This document shows, in pieces, positions 56,464-64,000 of a stretch of 64,000 nucleotides of DNA; position 1 is the stretch's first letter; each line of letters starts with the position of its first letter. The position numbers and the translations under genes were made by a program. Origin of the DNA: Elmis aenea. Taxonomy: Eukaryota > Arthropoda > Insecta > Coleoptera > Elmidae. The DNA lies in contig OX393583.1 in NCBI GenBank assembly GCA_947652605.1, positions 5,807,222-5,871,221 of the forward strand, in the 5' to 3' direction. The notes under the pieces were generated by a model. That model had not been told where the DNA came from. It made no database searches and was given only the letters and a program-made list of their open reading frames with translations.

Positions 56464-58555
56464 CAGGTGGAATCTGTGACCCTAACATAGCCGACTTTAA
56501 TGTATAATAAAAGTAAACAGAGTGTACGTTCTCAGATATCTAGATAATAGCAAAGTAACAAAACTTTGAAATGTGACTCGTTTTTATGGTGGTGTATTTT
56601 GTCACTGCGCGAACTACAATTTTCTCCATTGTCTACAAAACGCATAATTTGTTCACTTTGGCAATCATCAAATGCAAACTAGGTACTTAATTTGAGCTTA
56701 TAAAACTTCAAAGTCAAACCAATGAAGGATGACATCTGATATGCATCGCAGTGCAAATCTAACGAAGGATGACACTGCACTGCAGGCACATAAATTCAGA
56801 CCTCACGCCAGTTGCTAGCAAAATTTATGGAACTAACTATTTAAATTGCTATATAAAGAGTCTCTAATCTATTTTTGAATACCTTGAAGTTCTATACTGC
56901 TCGAAGCGCGATACAACTTGTGAGGCGAACTGACGTAATCCAAAACAATTAAAATCAATCAATTTTAATCAACCCCTTTCATTCAATCGCAACATCTTTA
57001 AAAGGATAATGAGTCCTGTGACAAATACTAATCCATTTAAACGCGCCCCGGAGAGCAGCAATACTACAAAAATAAAAAACACGGTGCGATTTTAAATTTC
57101 AAAGGAACGACACTGAACGTTTTAATTTGTTTAATATAAATTTAACGCAAAACTTCTTCGGTGTTTGGAGTAACGCGGCACCGTAAGCAGAGAGCGCTTT
57201 ATCTGCAAAAACAGAAGCTCCAACATAAACAAGAAGAAGAAACTTGACTTAATTAATTTTGCGGCCGTACATGTCAAGTTACTTCTTATTTTGTTGAGCT
57301 TCATATCGAAAGTTTAATTCGGGGAGGCGTCTAGGGAGCGGAGAGAAGCAAAAACGCGTTTATTAATATCGTAAACTGTATGAGAATACGGAATTCGGTT
57401 GGAGTTAATTTGTTGGCTTAATTCGCGGTGGTTTAAAAGTATTTTTGAAACAATTTTTTCATCACAAAGGTCTTTCATTTGTTATTTCATTTTATTGGGA
57501 ACAAAAAAATATTGTTTTTCTTTTCTAGACCAAACGGAATTTTATTTCAAATGATCCGGTCAATTTCTTTCAAATAAGTAAAAGTTCAATCAAACTATAG
57601 CACACATTTTATACACGATTTTGTATTTTGACAGTAATCTCTTTCCAATCGTGAGATGGTTTTTTATTTACATTCATGGGTAAAACTTTTATGTTCAGAC
57701 AATTGAAGTTTAAATTCTTTTATAGTTATTAACGAAAGCTTCGCACACTGAAATATTCTGAAATGCAATTTTCTGAATGTGTTTATGAAAAGTTATAGCT
57801 TGATAATGGAGAAAAAAACGTGCTATAGCGAAAGGATTTAAAAAAAAAATATGTTTTGAGAATTCGTCGTCCTAGAGTTATTTTGTTCTATATCACATGT
57901 AGATCATTTTGAAAAAATCAACCTTAAAGTTTCTGTTTTCATCAGCGTGTTAAAAATAAATATTTATGCGTTTAATTTTTTTGTACAAGCTTTAAACTAA
58001 TACATTACTTAAATGATAAATTCAAAATTATGAAATTTTAATGGAATTTGGGTTACTACCAATTTCAAACTGGATATGGAACAACCTACCAAGCTGGTTT
58101 TTACTTTTTTTATGAGTTTGTTCCATGTGTATTGCATTTTTATAGTATTTAGATAAAAAGTTAAATTTATTTAGATTACAATAATTTTAATGGGAATAAC
58201 AAAATTGCGATGATGAAAGTTTATTTTTGATTTTTTTGGGTACACATCAACTTTTTTCAAAATACAATTATAACCCATTTTTTTTACATAAAAACCTTAA
58301 CTTTCTCTTAATTAATACGGTAAAAAATAGTATAAAAAGTAAAATAATATTGTGAATAAGTAAACTATTATGGTTGTGTATTAAATGAACTTAACAACGC
58401 AATTAATTCTTAAAAACTTAAAACAAAACTACTTCAGAGTTGTATTTTTAAAGTCTTTATCACATCACTGGCATATATTTTAACAAAGACATTTTTTTTC
58501 GTTAGTTAAAGTTAATTTATGCCAGCAGTTTAGTATTTTTTTAAAAGCTTGTTTG
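56464..58555. other. Gene-free stretch
   Basis: About 2.1 kb with no recognised element or coding sequence. From about 56990 to 57370 it is non-repetitive and slightly GC-richer. Confidence 0.4.
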
Positions 58556-59036
58556 CAGACTCTCTACACAAAATTGTTTAGCTAAATTTCTCTTCAAATG
58601 CTTTTCTGAACTTAACAAAGTCTTCGTCTTTAGAGCAAGAATAATTCTTATTAATAAATTTGGGCTATAAACTACAAACGCAGTTGCTTTTCTATTTTAC
58701 TGTGGATGATGGCATTTACTTCTTGTAAAAGTCCATATCTTTTAAAACAGTTTTGCTCGATGATGTGATTGGTACCTATCACATTAGTTAAAAATAAAAT
58801 TGAAAAAAGCGGTACCCATTTTGAGGAACACATAAATCTGACCAGAAAATAATATGATTGATGTGAGGGTATTTTGATGTTAAAGTTTTCAGAATTTTTG
58901 TAAGGGCACTGGAAATATTATTACCAGCTCTTCCGTCTGTGGCTATGTGCCATAATTCACAATAAATAATGTTATACCTTTGCACTTTTTTTTGTAACTT
59001 GTCTGCTTTTTTAAATTTTTGAACTTTTAACACAGA
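58556..59036 (-). pseudogene. Decayed ORF of an uncharacterised repeated protein family
   Basis: On the minus strand 58788-59033 reads YNIIYCELWHIATDGRAGN, ISSALTKILKTLTSKYPHIN and HIIFWSDLCVPQN. After a frameshift near 58790 it continues TNHIIEQNCFKRYGLLQEV and NAIIHSKIEKQL, then VVYSPNLLIRIILALK. I recall repeated insect and cnidarian predicted proteins with L-W-H-E-x-x-x-G-R-G-x-N-x-I-x-S, then I-x-x-x-S-D-x-C-x-x-Q-N, then P-G-H-x-x-x-x-V-D/N-x-x-H-x-x-I-E-K. The order and spacing fit, with key residues such as H-E and the G-H of the third block lost. The acidic and His positions hint at a nuclease or DDE-type fold, which is inference. Frameshifts make it inactive. Confidence 0.55.
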
Positions 59037-59325
59037 GGGCTTTAGAATAGTTTTTTTGTAATTATTATATCAAATATATTGTTAATGTATCATGTTCAAA
59101 ATTTATTATGGCTATAAAATATTATTTACTCTACCCAACTTAAAAAATTTCACTTAAATGCTTTTTTTAAACTACTTTTTTTCCCTAACTTAAAGCCTTT
59201 GTCGGCACGGGAAGGAATTAAGTCATTATGTGTGATTCTTATATCAACTGTAAATTTTATAGTGGGTGAGACCCAAAAAAAAATAATTTTAAAAAAATCA
59301 TGTATAAATAAGGGACACCCTAATG

Positions 59326-59532
59326 CAGTGGTTCTTAACCTTTTAGTAGTCGCGGCCCCCTAAATATCCTAAAATATTTTCGCGGTCCCCTAGTTTGTAT
59401 TAACAAAAAACTGACGATTTATTTAAGAAGATATCTCTCCGATGGATCGAGTAAAGTAAGGAGCAAAAACTATTTTCTTAAAGAATTCAATATTTTGAAA
59501 AGTAAAAACGACCCCCCGGTTAAGAAACGCTG
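59326..59532. mobile_element. 207-bp hAT MITE with perfect 8-bp target duplication
   Basis: CCCTAATG occurs at 59318-59325 and 59533-59540. The element starts CAGTGGTTCTTAACC and ends GGTTAAGAAACGCTG, inverted repeats of about 15 bp with one or two mismatches. It carries GCGGCCCCCTA and GCGGTCCCCTA repeats inside. It has no coding capacity and belongs to a hAT group similar in its ends to 17079 and 20275. Confidence 0.95.
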
Positions 59533-59540
59533 CCCTAATG

Positions 59541-60621
59541 GACATGGAACAAATAAAACCGCAATTCGTTAATAGATTTTTTGATATGGAAAAAAATTAA
59601 CACTCAGAAGTAAAAAATTCAAATTTTGGTTATGTTGATGGATAGGGAACACTTTAGACATAATCTTGATATTGGTAAAGTCAATTTGCCGCAAAATGGC
59701 ATATGGAACAAAATAACTCTCCGGCGACGAATTGTAGGACATTTCTCCTGCTTTAAAAAGTATATTTTAAAAGGTGCAAACAGTTTTAAAATCCTAAAGT
59801 GTATAATAGAGTCAACACCTAGCCTGTACCCTAATAGTATTTGATACTGAACATTTTTCATCACAAATTTCCTTAAAATTTTCAAATTGTGAATAATTTG
59901 CTACTATTAAAACTTAAATATCAATAGGACTGAGCGACATTTTTTTACCAATACTAATACAATTTTTCCATATGTGGCCGGCACAATAAACACCAATTAA
60001 TTTATTTCCACACTTTTTTAAATAAATGACAAAATTGAGTTTCCAAAAAATAAATAAATCCAAAGGACAACGCTTTAAAACAAAGGACTGCCGTTTATAA
60101 TAAAGGACGTATGGTCAAAGTAACCATACACCAACTTCAATTATTTGTGGCGACGTCCTTAGATTTGGGTTTATGCAAGTAAAATTGAAACCCTAGGAAA
60201 GTGTAACTTAACGAACAGCTTACTTCGGCCCTGTACAAAAATAAAAAACTGGCAACACACACAATGAATCTGCATTTTTTAAAGGCCTCCCTGATTTATG
60301 CGATGATAACAAAAATCTCAATTTTACTGCTAAAACAAAAAAAAAACAGGGCACGTATCTGCTGTGACAACAATAAATGTATATTTGATGAACTGTCTGC
60401 AATGCGCCACTGTATAATTATTAAGTACAACGCCAAACTGGACCATAATAGCCGAAGTTGGCCATCGGACACGTAGAATATAACTTTGCTGTCGTTATTG
60501 TTGTTATATCAACAACATTGTAATTCATGCTGTCGTGTGTGGTAATGGACGTTCGCGAGTATCGAGTGTGCCGTGAATTAAATTTGCTTTGTTATTTCAG
60601 CAGCTTTTCAGGACGTGTTAA
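59541..60621. other. Gene-free stretch
   Basis: ORFs on both strands at 59619-59885 overlap and carry no motif. A tract ending GCTTTGTTATTTCAG at about 60600 looks like a splice acceptor, but the following sequence has no open frame of note before the mariner element. Confidence 0.4.
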
Positions 60622-60750
60622 TATCGGGTGATCGAAAATGACTGATGCCCGCTAACTTCAGACCGAAAATAAAATAACCAACTTTTTGTTGGTATCGCAG
60701 TGTAAAACTAGGATATCAGTGGCGTAGTATTATTTTCGTATTCAGTGACA

Positions 60751-60933
60751 GTTCAGGTTGATCTGTCATTTCGTGTGCGATTAGTAGTTTCTCGTTTTAA
60801 TTTGCATTTTTTCGTAAAAATCAGTTATCAGTTTTCCGTTGTCTGTGCGTTCAGGTTGTTCCATCATTTCGTGTGTGATTTCTACGTAGTTTTTCGTTTT
60901 AATTTGCATCGTTTCGTAAAAATCAGTTCTTCA
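60751..60933. repeat. Tandem duplication in the mariner 5' leader, 98-bp unit
   Basis: GTTCAGGTTG...TCATTTCGTGTG followed by TCGTTTTAATTTGCAT and TTTCGTAAAAATCAGTT occurs at 60751 and again at 60849, directly upstream of the transposase ATG. The units have diverged at several positions. Confidence 0.85.
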
Positions 60934-60948
60934 AAGAACAAACTATTC

Positions 60949-62045
60949 ATGATGGTGTTCACACAAGAACAAGATGCGTTTATATTGATGGCGCACTACC
61001 GAAGTGGTAACCGTAACGACGATGGCGATTGGACTTATTCTCTGCAGTCAACTATTGAACAGTTTCAAGAAAAATTCCAGACATAGAAATTAATCCCAAA
61101 GTTTTTGCCACCCATAAACGACGTGTAGTTGACCGCTTCGAAAACAAGCACTGTGTGTGTAGGGCAAAATCATCAGGTCGACCGTCGGTTCTTACGCAGG
61201 AAGTAATCGAAGATGTTCAAACAAGAGTAGCCATAAGCCCACAAAAATCTATTAGAAAACTATCCACTCAAACAGGCAAGGCATTGCATTGAATTTAGAT
61301 TTTCACAATTACAGTAACACATTTTTAGGACTTTCATATGGCAGCACACAAAAAGCTTTAGTGAATGTTTTACATTTACACCCCTATAAAGATAAAGTGA
61401 CAACGATTCCCCAATTATTTCCACGCGATTTTGAAGCAAGACAACGTTATTGTACCTGGTTCAACCGACATTTGAACCATAATGTAATTTTGGACCTGAC
61501 ATTTTTTACTGACGAAGCATGGTTTCATCTGTCAGGGTATGTTAACAGTCAAAATTATAGAACTTGGGGCGCACAGAATCCTCACATTTTTGTTGAAACT
61601 GTTTTGCATCCACAAAAAGTTGGAGTATGGATAGCTATCTCACGAAGAAGAATTATTGGACCAATATTCTTCTACGATACAATCAATGCCGAGATACCAA
61701 GCAATGTTAGGAACATTTATTGATCAACTGCACGATGATGAAATTCAAAATGGATTTTTTCAACAAGACAATGCCAGGCCTCATGTAGCACATAGTACCA
61801 TAGCATTTCTCGAAGAATTTTATGATGACAGAATAATTAGTGCTAACTTATGGCCACCAAGGTCTCCTGGACTTACACCACCTGACTGTTTCCTATTTGG
61901 ATATTTAAAAAATCGAATTTTTGCGAACAGGCCACATACACTTCGAGAATTAGAAGCAATTAAAATTGAAATTAACAATATATCACAAAATATGTTACAA
62001 AACGTGTTTGAAAATTTAAAAAGACGTGTTAATTTATGTTTATAA
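60949..62045 (+). pseudogene. Tc1/mariner transposase with a probable GC-AG intron
   Basis: The transposase cuts at the terminal repeats and joins the element to TA. The ATG at 60949 (or 60952) opens VFTQEQDAFILMAHYRSGN, an N-terminal helix-turn-helix region. A one-base loss near 61070 breaks the frame, which resumes as FATHKRRVVDRFENKHCVC and then SIRKLSTQT. At 61276-61328 lies a 53-bp segment starting GCAAGG and ending TTTTTAG whose removal joins Thr-Gln-Thr-Gly to LSYGSTQKALV in frame. The catalytic Asps follow in TFFTDEAWFHLSG, GFFQQDNARPH and WPPRSPGLTPPDCFLFG, with 38 residues between the second and third. Another frameshift lies near 61685. The end is NLKRRVNLCL with TAA. Both frameshifts make this copy inactive, but it is recent enough to read almost throughout. 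Confidence 0.88.
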
Positions 62046-62371
62046 AATGAAGGAAGGCATTTTGAGCACCTTCTGTAAACTTGTATTGCAAACAATATTT
62101 ACCTAATATGTACTTTTAAAAATTAATAAAGGAACTGATTTAAAGTAACCTCACTTAATTGTTTTTCATAAAGCTTACTCTTACACAAAAAGCTTTGCAA
62201 ATCTTTTTGACAACAAAAACTGTAGTTGTCATATTTAAATGGAGAATATTATTACCCGTTCTGTCAATATAAACTTCTTTCCCTACGCCAATGGTTTTCC
62301 CCTATGTGTTACCAACCGTTCGAATAAAGTTCCTAACACCCTTGGCATCAATCATTTTCGATCACCCGATA

Positions 62372-64000
62372 TATTAACGTGAGAGTTTTTAGAAAATTTG
62401 CGTGGAAGCTTCATTGAGGCAAATAGTGGTTAGTCTTTGCCTAACTAAATACACCGATTTCATTCATAATAACCGGTTCAAATATTGGAGACTCCATATT
62501 GTTCCACGTAAAAATTATCTTTTGCTTCAGCCCCAAGCTAATGAACCGCGTAAATGACCTAAGCTTATTATAATCATCGTCATTACGATGACGCATTCGT
62601 GTATCTCATGTCCAACACGACATTAATTTGCGGTGTTACAACACCACTCAAAGAAATCTTGCTGCACGCATACCTCCAGACAACACGTCCACAATATAAA
62701 ATTAATCTAAATTGGATAACCCGTCCACTCCGCCACAATATCTCGCTAATTGCCACTCGCTCATCTTTGTTCTGTACGCCTGTCAACAGAAACATCCCAC
62801 ACGGACAGCTTGACGGATCCGTCAGAAAAAAAAACTAGTCATTAACACCTGCTTAAACCTGTTGGACATGGATAACTAGACGATAAAGACAGACGTGTGG
62901 TTGAGAAACCTGAAACCTTCGACGCTATTGATGTGTGTAATATTTGGTATGAGTTACGAAATATCTTTGTCCTAAAACGTTTTCAAAAATTAAATCAGCC
63001 GTGAAAAAGATTTACAAGAGCGTGTATATACGACGGAAGAATATTTAGTAAGCCACCTGGTCATAAAAAACAAAAGTTCCTGTTTTATTTATACTCGAAA
63101 CGTTGGAAGCAGGAATGGGGAAAAGTGGACAACGTATTTTTAAGTAAAAAACTAGTCTAAACAATTTAAATGAGGCTGGAAATTAATCCAGGATGACCTA
63201 AGAGCTGTAAAATTTCTGGCGGCAATAAAAATGATAAGGAAAATCGAGAATTAGGTGTAAATTAATTGCGAAATTAAAGCCTTTAGTATCGCTATGAAAG
63301 TTATTGTTTTCAAAACAAGTTTTCTAAATATCTTGCATTGGACATAAAAAAGTGTTGGATGCATAGGATATTTCTTAAACCAGAGGAAAATCATTACCAC
63401 ATGGATGCCTTAGGAAACGATTGATTTTTCAAGGTTTGTGGCTGATGATGCGACCTGGGGATTTCACTGGGACCCTCCTACAAAACTAGAGTCCATTCAA
63501 TAGGTTCGAGAGAGCTTTTTGAGTCTTAAAAACGCTTGATCTTGTCTTGGAAAACTGATAACTCCAGTTTTGAAGTACGCAAAAAAAATCATACTGATTG
63601 AATATAAGCAGAAAACTTCAACAATTACAGGAGAGGTTAACGACAAAACCATTTTAAATTTCAAAATCGCTTTGCAAGAGAGAAGCTCAAGTTTTCCCGA
63701 CGAAAAGGTTCTCTACGGAAAGCATACAGCTGGGTTTACATTAGTCATGTGAGCTGGTCAACTCACTTGAATTGAAGTGACATGAAAACATTGTATGTTT
63801 ACACGTTTTATTTGAGATTGTGTTGTGCTAGATGAAAAGAATTAGTTTTTCCAGTTTTTTTTTTCAGAAAATTTCGGTAACCGGCGCCGATATTGACAAT
63901 TTTAGTTTAAATTCTTAGCAGGCACGTACATAAAAATAAATCTTTGCTAATTTAACCATCCTTTTATCTCTAACGGTTTCCAAGATCTTCTTGTTCTTGT
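62372..64000. other. Gene-free stretch to the end of the window
   Basis: No coding sequence or repeat is recognised. ORFs at 62583-62838 run on both strands over the same bases and have no motif. Confidence 0.4.

Larger units (their letters stand above)
60624..62369 (+). mobile_element. Near-complete Tc1/mariner transposon
   Basis: 1746 bp. TCGGGTGATCGAAAATGA at the left and its inverse at the right are terminal repeats of about 27 bp with one mismatch, and TA flanks both sides (60622-60623, 62370-62371). It holds a full-length but frameshifted transposase on the plus strand, a repeated 5' leader and an AT-rich 3' region with AATAAA at about 62125. This is the only element here with both ends and all three catalytic Asp boxes. 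Confidence 0.92.

Noticed and set aside
60560..60621. Splice-acceptor-like tract ending TTATTTCAG
   Set aside because: No open reading frame of useful length follows, and the mariner element starts only about 25 bp later.
1..64000. tRNA, rRNA and snRNA genes
   Set aside because: No cloverleaf with A and B box, no ribosomal segments and no recognisable snRNA could be found by eye on either strand.

Overview
The window is eukaryotic nuclear DNA, AT-rich and dominated by transposable elements. The mixture of Jockey-type LINE remnants, insect-type Tc1/mariner transposases, many short foldback elements ending in TA|CAGGGTG...CACCCTG|TA, hAT and piggyBac-like non-autonomous elements and a MULE carrying a FLYWCH zinc finger points to an insect. 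A beetle is my best guess, but that is inference. No bacterial gene organisation, no tRNA or rRNA gene and no CRISPR array was seen. Only one segment looks like host coding sequence: a 124-nt candidate exon on the minus strand at 21988-22111 with good splice sites. The window is therefore best read as intergenic or long-intron DNA.

Layout, left half. 1-7000: a truncated foldback repeat, LINE scraps (1211, 1640, 5537) and a 1.38-kb hAT element (3012-4391) with a broken transposase. 7600-12100: a piggyBac-like element flanked by TTAA/TTAG, a mariner transposase pseudogene, and a 1.9-kb palindrome carrying the same transposase tail in both arms. 12800-16300: a 180-bp hairpin, a short minus-strand ORF resembling a Crypton-type recombinase N-terminus, LINE scraps and foldback fragments. 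17079-20275: a 184-bp satellite array of about 16 units between copies of a hAT end. 20876-26057: foldback elements, the candidate exon, an element-within-element at 23000-23938, and a hAT with a perfect 8-bp target duplication that has captured another foldback fragment.

Layout, right half. 31307-32678: a MULE whose TIRs are built from a short repeated motif. 32826-34200: a LINE split by a foldback element inserted precisely at TA. 35152-38942: a MITE and AAGTACTT-rich hAT copies. 40362-41666 and 45930-46835: two LINE pol pseudogenes of different lineages. 43131-44314, 49770-50383, 51709-52507, 55153-55815 and 55820-56461: more foldback elements. 48885, 53214 and 58556: decayed ORFs of transposon-like families. 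59326-59532: a 207-bp hAT MITE with a perfect target duplication. 60624-62369: the most complete element, a 1.75-kb Tc1/mariner transposon whose gene appears to contain a 53-bp GC-AG intron.

No set of genes here works together as a pathway. The biology visible is layered transposition: elements inserting into elements, internal deletion, inverted duplication and satellite amplification. Statements about family membership come from reading motifs by eye; no database search was possible.
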